This document shows, piece by piece, positions 32,856 to 41,999 of a stretch of 49,213 nt of DNA. This stretch comes from Planctomycetota bacterium (GTDB lineage: Bacteria > Planctomycetota > Phycisphaerae > SM23-33): NCBI GenBank assembly GCA_012729725.1, contig JAAYCO010000048.1, positions 1-49,213 on the forward strand, written 5' to 3'. A program made the translations under genes and the position numbers. The first letter of the stretch is position 1; each line of letters starts with the position of its first letter. The notes under the pieces are model-generated. The model did no database searches, had not been told where the DNA came from, and saw only the letters and a list, made by a program, of their open reading frames with translations.

Positions 32856-34307
32856 TTATGGAGCCTCGACCTGTTCAATACGGTAGTTGCCAAGCATTCG
32901 GCTTAGCGATAGGAAGCTGACGGCTTCGCCGTTGCTCCAGGCTATGGCTATGTGCCCCGAGTCGAAGCCAAGGGCGGGGTCGATGTCCATCCACTGTCCG
33001 TTGATGTTCACCTGAACCCACATGTGCGGCACAAAGATCTCAAGCCTGCTTGCGAATGCCGGCGTGTAAGCCACGCCCGCTACAAGTCTTGCGGGAATTC
33101 CCACCGATCTGCACATCGCGCCTGCAAGGACGGCATGCTCGGTGCAATCTCCCTGCCTGCTGGCGACAACCTCCGCAGCCGTCGCGTAACCAACTGAAAG
33201 ATCCTTGGTGGTGATGTACTCATGCACGAACTGCTCGATTTTCATGGCAGCCTGGGCGGCGTCTGTTGCCCCCGCAATTGCCTGGCGCGCCAAGTCGGCG
33301 ACCGCCTCGTGATCGCTCTGCATGTACTCGTTTGGCCTGGTTGCTTCGATGAGTTCCTTATTTAAATCGCCCAGCGGCAGGCTCTGGCCCGAAGGCGGCC
33401 TGGCGGGCGTGACGGTGACAATCATGCCGCCGTCGGCCAGGGCTTCGACCTTCTGGTTGCCGGTGTTGATGATGCTTAGCGTCGCGTCGTTTCTGGGCCT
33501 GATGGTGTACTTCAGGGCGGAGGTCAGTTCCTGCTTGGATATCGGCTGGGGACTTGAGACCAGGAGGCTGTCGAAGTAATCCGAATCCTGACTTGGGCTC
33601 AATGCGAACGTCTTGTCGCACGAGATCATGTCCAGCATCATCCCGCCCATTTCGATCCTCGACTTGAGGATGTCGTAATTGTCATCGCACCAGTTAATGG
33701 TTGTCGTGCCCGCAAGGGGACCCTCGCCGCATACCGCGATCACCTTCACCAGTTGCACAACCCTTCCGAGCAGATCGACTTGCTCTTTCGCTCCAATGGT
33801 GACGGTCATGTTCATGGCGACCATCGTAGAGGGGTCGTACATCTTGGTCTGGTAACTTACGCCTTCAGTCAGTCCATGCCGGCGAGCCTGAAGCCTGAGG
33901 CCTTCAGACAGCAACGCGCCCTTGGGCCAGGGCATTCGGCGGTTCTGAGTGCTTTCGGGCGAGTTGACGACAACATCCAGCATGCCGTCGGCTCCGATGA
34001 CGCCCTTGGTTGACATCCTGCTCAGGCCCAGGTCCTGCTGAGCCTCGAACGATATCGGCTTGCCGTCTTCGGTTTCCTCACTGGATATAGCAATGGAGAT
34101 ATCAAGCGGCGTTTGGCCTCGCATAAGCTTAATGGACATGCTTTCAGTATGCGTGACTCGTCCCCCCTGGGCCTGCCTCGACGAAAACGCGCTGCCGATC
34201 TTCACCCCGTTGAGCATGACTGCCATGTACGTTTCCTCGGCCCCGAAGGAAGGGGCCGCGAAGATGAACGTCACAGCCGCAACGATTAATGCTCTACATG
34301 CCCTCAT
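32856..34307 (-). CDS. Exported transglutaminase-like protein
   Basis: From the ATG at 34307 (AAAGGA upstream; the ORF-track start at 34520 lies in dus) this 483-residue protein has a signal peptide (MRACRALIVAAVTFIFAAPSFGA). A ~300-residue N-terminal beta-rich region follows, then a transglutaminase core with the catalytic Cys in SRQGDCTEHAVLAGAMCRSVGIPARLVAGV, the His in PHMWVQVNINGQW and the Asp in MDIDPALGFD. Such exported transglutaminase-like proteins may act as proteases or amide-forming enzymes in the envelope. The activity here is not predictable. It lies next to dus on the same strand, ~30 nt apart. Confidence 0.85.
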   Translation of the reverse strand: MRACRALIVAAVTFIFAAPSFGAEETYMAVMLNGVKIGSAFSSRQAQGGRVTHTESMSIKLMRGQTPLDISIAISSEETEDGKPISFEAQQDLGLSRMSTKGVIGADGMLDVVVNSPESTQNRRMPWPKGALLSEGLRLQARRHGLTEGVSYQTKMYDPSTMVAMNMTVTIGAKEQVDLLGRVVQLVKVIAVCGEGPLAGTTTINWCDDNYDILKSRIEMGGMMLDMISCDKTFALSPSQDSDYFDSLLVSSPQPISKQELTSALKYTIRPRNDATLSIINTGNQKVEALADGGMIVTVTPARPPSGQSLPLGDLNKELIEATRPNEYMQSDHEAVADLARQAIAGATDAAQAAMKIEQFVHEYITTKDLSVGYATAAEVVASRQGDCTEHAVLAGAMCRSVGIPARLVAGVAYTPAFASRLEIFVPHMWVQVNINGQWMDIDPALGFDSGHIAIAWSNGEAVSFLSLSRMLGNYRIEQVEAP

Positions 34308-34336
34308 GCCCAATTCCTTTCGATAATAGGCCGGCC

Positions 34337-35383
34337 TCACGTGCAGGAGGCTTGCAGTACGCCGTCGTCGTAATGCCGCTCCAGCACGTCGTGCCATTGT
34401 GCGGCGTTCTTGACCTCGACGAAGGCCATTCTGATTTTCGTCGGCGTCGGGTGCAGCCGGGCGTATCGTATGCCGACCTTGCGCATGATCTTCGGTCCCT
34501 GCGAACCGTACAAATCGCACGCGCCCTGGAAGTGCTCAAGCAGAATCGCTTTCTGTTCGGCCAGCGAGGGATGGTATGGCGCATCGCCGCCGGCCACGTC
34601 GCAGACCTGGCGGAAGAACCATGGATTGCCAAGCGCCCCGCGTGCGGCGGCAACACCGTCGAGTTTCGCGTGCATTAGCAATTCAACTGCCTTTTTAGGA
34701 CAGGTGACGTCTCCTGAGCCGATAACCGTGCGGTCGGCGAATCGCTGCTTGACGGCGGCGAGGAAGTCCCAGTCCGCCTGGCCCGAATACTTGGCCTCGA
34801 CGCTGCGTGCGTGAACGGTTATCGCAGCCGCCCCGGCCCCGAAGGCGTGCTCGGCTATTTCCCAGAACGAATCGTCGGCGTCCGCAGATTTGAGTTTTTG
34901 CCTTACCTTTATGGTAACGGGCCGGTCGGCAGCAGCCACGACGGCGTCAACAATCTGGTTGACGATCTTCGGCGATCCCATCAGATGCCCGCCCCTGCGC
35001 CGGCTGAGGGCCTTGTGAACGGGGCAGGCGAAGTTCAGGTCGATCACGTCGAAACCGTGCCGGCAGAGTTCCTCGGCGGCGCGGGCCATCTCCGCAGGAT
35101 CGTTGCCGATCAACTGCCCAGCGAGCGGGTGATCGTCGCCGGTCATGGCCATCATGCGGTGATGCAGCTTGCCGCAGACCAGCACCATGCGGTCAAGCAT
35201 CATCTCTGTTGTGCAGTAGGCCGCCCCGAACCGGCGGCACAGCAGCCTGAATGGCAGGTCCGAATAACCCGCCAGCGGCGCAAGCACAACCGGGTGCTTT
35301 ACGACAATATGCCCGATACGGAATGGTTTCAGTTCAAACTTCACAGGTATGAGTATAACGATGATCCGCCCGTGGGGGATCAC
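34337..35383 (-). CDS. tRNA-dihydrouridine synthase (Dus)
   Basis: This flavoprotein TIM barrel of up to 348 residues shows the FMN-binding start VVLAPLAGYSDLPFRLLCRRFGA and EMM, the catalytic cysteine region DLNFACPVHKALSRRRGGHLM, VTIKVRQK, ITVHARSV and GSGDV. It is DusB-like; the target uridine is unclear. The N-terminus is uncertain: the track start is a GTG at 35383, with another GTG at 35344 (VKFELKPFRIG), and neither has a strong ribosome site. Confidence 0.92.
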   Translation of the reverse strand: MIPHGRIIVILIPVKFELKPFRIGHIVVKHPVVLAPLAGYSDLPFRLLCRRFGAAYCTTEMMLDRMVLVCGKLHHRMMAMTGDDHPLAGQLIGNDPAEMARAAEELCRHGFDVIDLNFACPVHKALSRRRGGHLMGSPKIVNQIVDAVVAAADRPVTIKVRQKLKSADADDSFWEIAEHAFGAGAAAITVHARSVEAKYSGQADWDFLAAVKQRFADRTVIGSGDVTCPKKAVELLMHAKLDGVAAARGALGNPWFFRQVCDVAGGDAPYHPSLAEQKAILLEHFQGACDLYGSQGPKIMRKVGIRYARLHPTPTKIRMAFVEVKNAAQWHDVLERHYDDGVLQASCT

Positions 35384-35398
35384 CCTGGTTTGAATTAA

Positions 35399-37903
35399 TC
35401 ACTTTCCCAGGATCCGCCTGAGGCTTTCCCCGATGTCGCCCAGCGGCCGGCCTTCGGCGTCAAGCGTCGCGTGCGCCTCCTCCAGGCGGCCCTGGGCCCA
35501 GGCAAGCCCCGCGACACGAACGCGGTCGTCCTGATCCAGCAGGCAGCGGGCGTCAGAGAGGCGTCCAGTTGCGGCAAGTGCGTCCAGCAGCGCCTGCGAG
35601 ACCTGCCGGTTGCGGGGCGCTGCCTCCAACTCGGCAACGGCAAGGGCGTCAAGGCCCAAGGCGCCGTACTGCTTCGACCGGGCAACGGGGTCTTCAACTC
35701 CCTCAAGCATTTGCCGGGCCTGAGCCTTCTTCAGTTCGATGCTGTCGGCAAGCGCCGCCCGCATGCGGATGTAGTCGTTCGTGGGCTTGACCTTCTGTGG
35801 CCCGGGCAGATGCGCCCGTAGCGAATCAAGAGTGTCCAGCGCGGTTTGAAGCTGATTCGCCTGTATCATCGTCTGAATCTGCAAAAGGCCCACAGGCCAG
35901 ACATGCTGATCGTCCAGCTTTGAAAGGTCGATTTCGCGCGCAAGGAACATGGCGCGTGCCGCCGCCGGATCGAAGCCAGGGGCGTCCTTGTCCCGCTGCG
36001 AGAATGAATACTGCATCCATGCCTCGCCCAATGACGCCTTCAGGGCCTGGGGGTCGCTCAGGCCGGCCCGAGCCGCAGCCTCAAGATATCTCACCGCCAG
36101 AACGGTGCTTTTCTGTCGCACGGCCCGAAGCTCGGCGGGCGAGGTCCACGCGGGCGAAGCGTCGCCGGCGTCTGGATCGAACTTGCCCAGTGAAAGCAGC
36201 ATCTGCCCGATCTGGTGGTAGGGGCATTGCGGGTTAGCCCGCCACCATCGCCTCGCGGGGGCCGGCGGGTTGCGAAGCCCGCGGGGCGTCAGCGGGCTGT
36301 CGAAGTCGTCCAGGTTGGGTCCGTCAGGCAGGGGAGCGCCGTCGTCGCCGCCCCATCCGAGGTATGCAAAGCATGCCCCGGCGGGATCAACCCTGATAAG
36401 TCTGTGGCGCGGGGAATGCATCAGCGCCGTCAGCGCCTGATGCCTGTCTTTGCCGGCGTAGATGAACCTGACCGCGGCGGGAGGGCGCGCCGCCAGCGAA
36501 TCATGCCGCAGCAAATCGCCGCCGCGGAAGCTGTTGTTCATCTCCTGCAATTGGCGGAACCGCTCGGTGCTGTGTATTTCGAGCCTGCCGTCCATCCAGA
36601 CCTTGCGGGCGGGGTAGCTGTAGTAAATGAATGTGGATGCGTCACCAAAACCCAGCGAGAGCACGTCCCCCTCGAGCTGCGACTGCCCAAGCCATGTCGC
36701 TATGGCGGAGGGGTACTTGGCGGCGTCTATGCCCGCCACGAACCGCTGCGACGAACCTTGCATGCGATAGAGGTTTTCAGAGGCGCACAGCACGATAAGG
36801 CAAATCGCCGCGCAGGCCGCCGCGTAGGTGAAAACACGCCTGACGATCGGCGTCGTCTTCAACGAGCCGATCAGCCTGCCGCCGTGGAAGGCCAGAAGGT
36901 ATCCGACGGGCACTGCAGCCAGCGCCACGTTGCGCCGGGCCAGCAGGGCAATTCCGATCATCGCCGCCGACCAGAGCCAGTGAGCCGCAGGGATGCGCCT
37001 GGCGTTAATCAGCATTGCTCCAATCGCCATGAGCACCAGCACCAACGCGGGGATGTGCCCGGAGAACGCGCTCCACGTGCGCTGAAGCTCGCTGACGCCG
37101 TATATGTAGTAATCACCGGTGGCGTCTATGCGGGTCGCGAGCGTCAGCGGGTGCAGGAAGGCCTCTATCGGCCAGGGCGAAACCAGGCACGCCGCCGTCG
37201 CCGCAAGCAGCGGGGCCAGCGCGTGCGACGACCATAATCCGCCGGCAGCGCCGCCCCTGCCGGCAAGTCTGTCGATTGCAGTGCCGAGCATGCCCAGCCA
37301 CATGATCATCAGGCCGAGGAAGAACAACCCGTGCATATTCACCCAGGCCGTCATCATCGGCACGAGCCACCAGAGCCGGCGCGGCGAAAGGCCCCGGCGA
37401 ACATCGTCAACCAGCGAGACCGTGACCATCAGCATTGGCAGCGTGAACATCTCCGGCCGGACTCGAACGCGATCCGCCGACGCCAGCACCGTCAACATCA
37501 TACTGACAATAACCCAGCCCGCCGGCGCGCTGCGCAGAAGCGAACGAGCGGCAACCCAAACGCCGCCGGCGAACACCAGCGCCTTGAAGACTGTCAGCGC
37601 CTCGAAACCGCCGATTGAATGAACGCCGGCAACTATCAACTGGAACAGCCAGTACACGTTCACCCACGTTCCGCCGGGGTTTTCGGGCATTGATGTGAAC
37701 GGGTCGTGGTCAAGCAGGCGATGGTTCTGCATCATCCATTCGCCCGAGGCGAGGTGCCAGTATGCATCGTAATCCTGCTCCTGCGTGAAGCAGAATACGA
37801 CCGCTCCCATCAGCACGATGGCGACGGCTGCGTGTTTCCATCGCCCGGAGGCAGGCGCGGCGCAAAGCTCGCTCAAGGCAAGCTGTTGTTCACCCTTTTG
37901 CAT
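35399..37903 (-). CDS. Large polytopic membrane protein (GT-C-like) with repeat-like C-terminus
   Basis: This 834-residue protein starts with a short cytoplasmic N-terminus and a first helix (AAVAIVLMGAVVFCF), followed by QEQDYDAYWHLASGEWM, an acidic/aromatic loop like those after helix 1 in GT-C glycosyltransferases. About ten helices follow up to residue ~370. The remaining ~450 residues are soluble and contain helix-pair segments resembling tetratricopeptide repeats (LLQIQTMIQANQLQTALDTLDSLRAHLPG, ALGLDALAVAELEAAPRNRQVSQALLDALAATGRLSDA). Enzyme activity is not demonstrated by any clear motif, and it may be a polysaccharide or lipid-linked sugar transferase. It ends 16 nt before the dus start region. 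Confidence 0.72.
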   Translation of the reverse strand: MQKGEQQLALSELCAAPASGRWKHAAVAIVLMGAVVFCFTQEQDYDAYWHLASGEWMMQNHRLLDHDPFTSMPENPGGTWVNVYWLFQLIVAGVHSIGGFEALTVFKALVFAGGVWVAARSLLRSAPAGWVIVSMMLTVLASADRVRVRPEMFTLPMLMVTVSLVDDVRRGLSPRRLWWLVPMMTAWVNMHGLFFLGLMIMWLGMLGTAIDRLAGRGGAAGGLWSSHALAPLLAATAACLVSPWPIEAFLHPLTLATRIDATGDYYIYGVSELQRTWSAFSGHIPALVLVLMAIGAMLINARRIPAAHWLWSAAMIGIALLARRNVALAAVPVGYLLAFHGGRLIGSLKTTPIVRRVFTYAAACAAICLIVLCASENLYRMQGSSQRFVAGIDAAKYPSAIATWLGQSQLEGDVLSLGFGDASTFIYYSYPARKVWMDGRLEIHSTERFRQLQEMNNSFRGGDLLRHDSLAARPPAAVRFIYAGKDRHQALTALMHSPRHRLIRVDPAGACFAYLGWGGDDGAPLPDGPNLDDFDSPLTPRGLRNPPAPARRWWRANPQCPYHQIGQMLLSLGKFDPDAGDASPAWTSPAELRAVRQKSTVLAVRYLEAAARAGLSDPQALKASLGEAWMQYSFSQRDKDAPGFDPAAARAMFLAREIDLSKLDDQHVWPVGLLQIQTMIQANQLQTALDTLDSLRAHLPGPQKVKPTNDYIRMRAALADSIELKKAQARQMLEGVEDPVARSKQYGALGLDALAVAELEAAPRNRQVSQALLDALAATGRLSDARCLLDQDDRVRVAGLAWAQGRLEEAHATLDAEGRPLGDIGESLRRILGK

Positions 37904-37959
37904 GGACAGACTTTAACGGTTCGGGCATGTCGCGGGCAAGCGCAACAAAGCCCGTATGT

Positions 37960-39075
37960 TCATCGCCGGCCTCTGCTGGTGGCGATCTTCTGCTTTAACA
38001 GCTCTCCGAATCGCTTCTCATCAACTGGAACGTCGGCCCAGTCGTTCGTCCAGGACGACAGGTGAATCGCGTTGGAGATGCTCAGGCCGTTGATGCCCTC
38101 GGCGCCCGGCGAGATAAGCTTCTCGCCTTTGCGGATGGCGTTGATCCAGTTGCGAAGCAGTATGACGTGTGGGCCGCCTTCGGAATTGGAGGGGATGTTG
38201 ATGTCCCACACCTCGTTCTTCGCCCACATGTCGGATGTGGTTTTGGTGAATTCCTTAACCGGCGTTCGGGTGCGTCGCCAAATGAGCTTGTTGTCCTCGA
38301 GGACCAGTTTTCCACGGTCGCATGTAATCTCAAGCCGGTTGGTGCCGGGTGCGTCGCCGGTGGAGGTTATTATTACGCCGGTCGCCCCGTTTTCGTATTC
38401 CATATAGGCGGTCACATCGTCTTCGACCTCGATATCGTGGTGCTTGCCGAAGTGGCAGAAGCCGCGGATTCGCTTTGGCATGCCGCATATCCACTGCCAG
38501 AGGTCGAGGTTGTGGGGGCACTGGTTGATCAGCACACCGCCGCCCTCGCCGGCCCACGTCGCGCGCCAGCCGCCGCTTTTGTAGTAGGCCTCGTTGCGGA
38601 ACCATTCGGTGATGATCCAGACGATTCGCGTGATCGGGCCGGTCTCGCCCGAGTTGATGAGTTCGCGCAGTTTTCCGTATACGCCCACGGTGCGCTGGTT
38701 AAACATTATGGAGAACACCTTGCCGCTGGCTGCTGCCGCTTCGTTCATCTCGCGCACCGATGCGGTGTCAACGCCGGCGGGCTTTTCGATCATGACGTGC
38801 AGGCCCTTCTTGAAGGCGGCTATGGCCTGACGTGGGTGATCATAATGGGCGGATGCCACAACCACCGCGTCGATCGCGCCCGAGGCGAGCATCGCATCGT
38901 AGTTGTCGAACAGTTGCACCTTGTCGCCGAAGGTTTCCTTCGCCCAATCAAGGCGTTGCCTGCTGGCGTCGCAAACCGCCGTCAACTGCGAACCTTCAAC
39001 ATCATTCGCAAGGTTTTTAGCGTGCGAGGAGCCCATGATCCCTATGCCAACTACGCCAGTACGAACAGCATCCAC
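37960..39075 (-). CDS. Gfo/Idh/MocA family oxidoreductase
   Basis: This 371-residue protein has an N-terminal Rossmann motif VGIGIMGSSHAKNLA and the EKP active-site motif (MIEKPAGVDTASV). Its C-terminal domain contains WAGEGGGVLINQCPHNLDLWQW, where GGG-x-x-x-x-x-x-H is the substrate-site pattern of this family. It is an NAD(P)-dependent sugar or inositol dehydrogenase of unknown substrate, of a kind expanded in Planctomycetota. It is monocistronic; ~140 nt separate it from the stress-protein gene behind it. It is only distantly similar to the copy at 12801. Confidence 0.92.
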   Translation of the reverse strand: MDAVRTGVVGIGIMGSSHAKNLANDVEGSQLTAVCDASRQRLDWAKETFGDKVQLFDNYDAMLASGAIDAVVVASAHYDHPRQAIAAFKKGLHVMIEKPAGVDTASVREMNEAAAASGKVFSIMFNQRTVGVYGKLRELINSGETGPITRIVWIITEWFRNEAYYKSGGWRATWAGEGGGVLINQCPHNLDLWQWICGMPKRIRGFCHFGKHHDIEVEDDVTAYMEYENGATGVIITSTGDAPGTNRLEITCDRGKLVLEDNKLIWRRTRTPVKEFTKTTSDMWAKNEVWDINIPSNSEGGPHVILLRNWINAIRKGEKLISPGAEGINGLSISNAIHLSSWTNDWADVPVDEKRFGELLKQKIATSRGRR

Positions 39076-39213
39076 GGCATGTCCTTTCGCTAGTATTACC
39101 GATAATTCTCAAGAGTATTAACATGTTTTTACCATAGTGGCGGGATTATGCAATGCTAATTCCCCCCAGCGGCGCATTTGACGTAACGCGACTAAGCATG
39201 ATCAGGCGATTCT

Positions 39214-40536
39214 TCAGATTCCAACCGACCGCCACGCCCCCTCGGCGCGTGCAAAGAGTTCGACGGCTTGGGCGGAATTCCGCGCCGCCGCCAATTGCAG
39301 GCGGTTGGTCGGCTCGTTCATGAATCTGGCGATACGCGCAAGGATCGGCAGGTAGACCTCGTAGCTCTCCTTGGGAGTGAGCAGAAGGAACACGAACCTG
39401 GCCTTCTCGCCCAACTTGCCGAACGGAACCCCCTCGGGAAACACGCCCAGCATGCCGACAAGCCCGCGAAAGCCTGCCAAAGCCGCATGCGGAATTGCCG
39501 TCTCGTGTCCAATGTACGTCACTCCGGCTCGCTCGCGTTCCATGACGGATGAGATGATCTCATTTCGACGAGCATCCGGCGCCTGCCGGCACTCGATCAG
39601 CATGTCCACCAGCATTTCGATGGCCGAGAGTTTTCCATCAGCGTTGAGGCCCACCTGGACCGTGCGGTCCCAGAACACATCCGTCAAGGCGGAAGGTCGC
39701 CCGCGATTTGTAAGGACCATTACTACCGGTCCCGATGCTCCCGCAGCCACGCGGCTTGGAATTGAGGCCGAGGCGTTGTTCTCCATTAACCACTGACTTG
39801 ACCCGCCTATCACGATGATGTCACCCTGGCGAGAACGGCAGATGATCTCGTTGGCGACATCGCTGCCCAAACGCACCTTGACGGGCATGTTCACATCCGC
39901 CACGTCCATGTACAGACGAACGGCGTCGCGGATGTGCCTGCATCGAAGCTTAAGGTCGGCGCGATTAGGCCAGAAATCCTTGCCCGGTTGAACGATGCGC
40001 AGAACGCGGGCGTCCAGCGACCACGCATTCGCCAGGGCGTCGGCAACTCGAATGCCTTCGAGCGCATGCGCGCCGCCACCAGCGGGAACGACGACCCGTC
40101 GAAGCGGTTGATCACTCCGTCTGACCAGCACGGCCGTCACGTTGACATCCTTGACGACGCAGGCATGAGCTGCAACATCCCTGTCAGACTCGGGCCACTC
40201 GGCAATCAGCATGTCGAAAGGCCAACTGGCTGCAATTCCCCCTATGCCGGCGGCGAGGCTCTTGCCCGCCAGTGCATCGCCCGCCGGCATCATTGTGCTA
40301 AGGCCGCCCTCCATGGGCAGTTCAACCTGACAGCAGGTCGCCCCCGTGTCCTGGCGAACGTAATTGCGCAGTATCGCCACCTGGGCGGACCATGGCTTGG
40401 CCAAGGCGTCGGCATACGAACGCAAGCACCGCTCCTGGCGAGGATCATCGAGCAACAGCAGGATTCGGTAGGCGCGCCGGCCCCCTGCCGGGTGGGCGCG
40501 CTCATCTTCCTGAAATGGCACAGAGGCCAGACTCAT
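39214..40536 (-). CDS. Universal stress protein / PTS EIIA-type fusion
   Basis: This 440-residue protein has an N-terminal half with UspA-like elements (YRILLLLDDPRQERCL; RVVVPAGGGAHALEGIRVADALANAW; DIIVIGGSSQWL), probably two degenerate Usp modules. Its C-terminal ~150 residues resemble fructose/nitrogen-type EIIA (MLIECRQAPDARRNEIISSVMERERAGVTYIGHETAIPHAAL...VFLLLTPKESYEVYLPILARIARFM), with the phosphorylatable histidine in AIPHA. It is soluble and probably a nucleotide/PTS-state sensor. No PTS transporter is in the window, so a regulatory role is inferred. Confidence 0.78.
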   Translation of the reverse strand: MSLASVPFQEDERAHPAGGRRAYRILLLLDDPRQERCLRSYADALAKPWSAQVAILRNYVRQDTGATCCQVELPMEGGLSTMMPAGDALAGKSLAAGIGGIAASWPFDMLIAEWPESDRDVAAHACVVKDVNVTAVLVRRSDQPLRRVVVPAGGGAHALEGIRVADALANAWSLDARVLRIVQPGKDFWPNRADLKLRCRHIRDAVRLYMDVADVNMPVKVRLGSDVANEIICRSRQGDIIVIGGSSQWLMENNASASIPSRVAAGASGPVVMVLTNRGRPSALTDVFWDRTVQVGLNADGKLSAIEMLVDMLIECRQAPDARRNEIISSVMERERAGVTYIGHETAIPHAALAGFRGLVGMLGVFPEGVPFGKLGEKARFVFLLLTPKESYEVYLPILARIARFMNEPTNRLQLAAARNSAQAVELFARAEGAWRSVGI

Positions 40537-40592
40537 GGTGCAATCTCCATTCTGCGCGTGTCTAAGCTGAATGCAAAAAAGTCTGATCAGTA

Positions 40593-40757
40593 GAACAGGT
40601 GAACGCCCTTCGATTCGCTGCGCTCACTCAGGGCCAGAAGACCGCAGGCGAGCCGCAGGGACGACCGGCAGCAGAATCCCTCAGGGATTTTTTCACCTGC
40701 TCACCTGTTCAGCTTCTCGCCTGCTCTAGCACTGTGCAATCTTTTCTGCACAGTGCT
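40593..40757. repeat. Intergenic repeat with inverted ends and internal hairpins
   Basis: GAACAGGTGA at 40593 is inverted as TCACCTGTTC at 40701. Between them lie AATCCC-TCA-GGGATT followed by T6 (terminator-like) and the 'TTCGCTGCGCTCACTCAGGG' type sequence common in mobile intergenic repeats. A further perfect 11-bp hairpin AGCACTGTGCA/TGCACAGTGCT spans 40728-40757. The ~165-nt block has no ORF. Confidence 0.6.
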
Positions 40758-40769
40758 TAGTGGAAAGCG

Positions 40770-41021
40770 CTAGCCGGCGCCGCCACAAGCTATCAGATCA
40801 TCAACAACAACGTGCGAAACGCCCTGTTCCTGAGCTTCGTGAAAGCTCACGTGCGGCTGCGTTACGGCATCCATGCTGGCCAGGTATGCCGCTACCGCCT
40901 CCTTCACCTTGTGTTCGAGGTCAGCTTTGGCGCCGGCGCTGATCACGCATCCAGGCAGCGACGGGCAATAAGCGGTGTACCTGCCGTCCCGTTCGCCGCG
41001 TATCAATACTCTAATTCTCAC
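40770..41021 (-). CDS. HicB-like antitoxin-family protein (orphan)
   Basis: This 83-residue protein has the HicB N-terminal fold: a strand-rich start MRIRVLIRGERDGRYTAYCPSLPGCVISAGAKADLEHKVKEAVAAYL, where Y-x-A-x-x-P-(D/S)-L-P-G-C and the following helix are diagnostic. It lacks an added DNA-binding domain; the last 25 residues are Gln/Val-rich. A HicA toxin would normally lie next to it, but only ~115 nt separate it from the next gene and no HicA ORF is present. It may act alone or be a relic. Confidence 0.75.
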   Translation of the reverse strand: MRIRVLIRGERDGRYTAYCPSLPGCVISAGAKADLEHKVKEAVAAYLASMDAVTQPHVSFHEAQEQGVSHVVVDDLIACGGAG

Positions 41022-41137
41022 GGTCAGCCTCCTTCTTCGCGGCCTCGACTGCCCGCACTCGAACCGGGATCACGGTTCACCTTTCTTCCTTCTGATTGCG
41101 CACGCAAGGTCGGCGCGGGAACCTTCTGCAAGCCTCT

Positions 41138-41989
41138 TCATGATGACGCATGCTCGACGGCGTGGTCGTCCGAGGGCTCCCTATCCCGGCCCTGAGCGAG
41201 AAGGTTGCGGGCGTCATCAACGTGCAGCGAAACGATCTGCCCATCATCGTCTCCGGGCGGGGTCTCAAGCACCACCCAGCCGTCATACCCCAACGCATGG
41301 AGCATGCCCGCAACGCCTCGGAAATCTACGTTGCCTCTGCCCATGCGGACATTGAAGTCGGGCGGAGTGCGACTGGCCAGGCGGACATCTCGGAAGTGAA
41401 CTTGAGCGATCCCGCTCAAACCCAGGCCCGAAATCATGCTCACCGGGTCGTGACGACAAGCGGTCACGTCGCCTGTGTCCAGGCAGACCTTCACGAAGTC
41501 GCTGCCGCAACCTGCAAGGAACTGCTGGAGCTGGCCCAGGTGAAGACTGCTCTCGATGGCCAGCGTGACGCCCAGATCCTCAGCGGCTTGGGCAACTGTG
41601 GAAAACGCCATTCCTGCTGTGTCAAATTCCTTGGGCAACTCGATACGGTTCTTGCCGAAGAACGGCACGATCACGTCGGGCTTGCCCAGTTGGGCGGCAG
41701 CGGTCAGGGCTTTTTCGATCAGATTGACTGATCGGGAAACCACGGGGGCGGGGCCGATCAACGACTGATCCAGACACAAGACGCCCAGGTGCAATCCTGT
41801 TATGGACAATTCGAAGCGCTCGAACAGCGAACGCGTCTTCAGGATGTACCGAGGATCCTCCAAGGCGAGGGCCTCTTCCTGAGTGCGATAGCACAGGCCC
41901 AGGCCTTCGGCGCCGGCGAGCCGCGCCCGGCTCAGAGATTCTTCAAGGCTTGTTTCTCCAAATGCCGTCTGCTGGATTCCGATTCTCAT
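41138..41989 (-). CDS. Sugar phosphate isomerase/epimerase-like TIM barrel
   Basis: From the ATG at 41989 (AAGGAA upstream; the track start at 42100 lacks homology) this is a 283-residue xylose-isomerase-like TIM barrel. Metal-ligand segments are LAIESSLHLGQL (Glu), VCLDTGDV (Asp), QVHFRDVR (His) and VVLETPPGDD (Glu). Such enzymes isomerise or epimerise sugars or hydroxypyruvate and often partner with Gfo/Idh oxidoreductases. It is monocistronic, with ~480 nt of non-coding DNA upstream. Substrate unknown. Confidence 0.85.
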   Translation of the reverse strand: MRIGIQQTAFGETSLEESLSRARLAGAEGLGLCYRTQEEALALEDPRYILKTRSLFERFELSITGLHLGVLCLDQSLIGPAPVVSRSVNLIEKALTAAAQLGKPDVIVPFFGKNRIELPKEFDTAGMAFSTVAQAAEDLGVTLAIESSLHLGQLQQFLAGCGSDFVKVCLDTGDVTACRHDPVSMISGLGLSGIAQVHFRDVRLASRTPPDFNVRMGRGNVDFRGVAGMLHALGYDGWVVLETPPGDDDGQIVSLHVDDARNLLAQGRDREPSDDHAVEHASS

Positions 41990-41999
41990 GTCATGTTCC

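Noticed and set aside
36215-39093. Plus-strand ORFs of 340-343 codons opposite the large membrane protein and Gfo/Idh gene
   Set aside because: Antisense shadows; the minus-strand frames show helices or Rossmann motifs.
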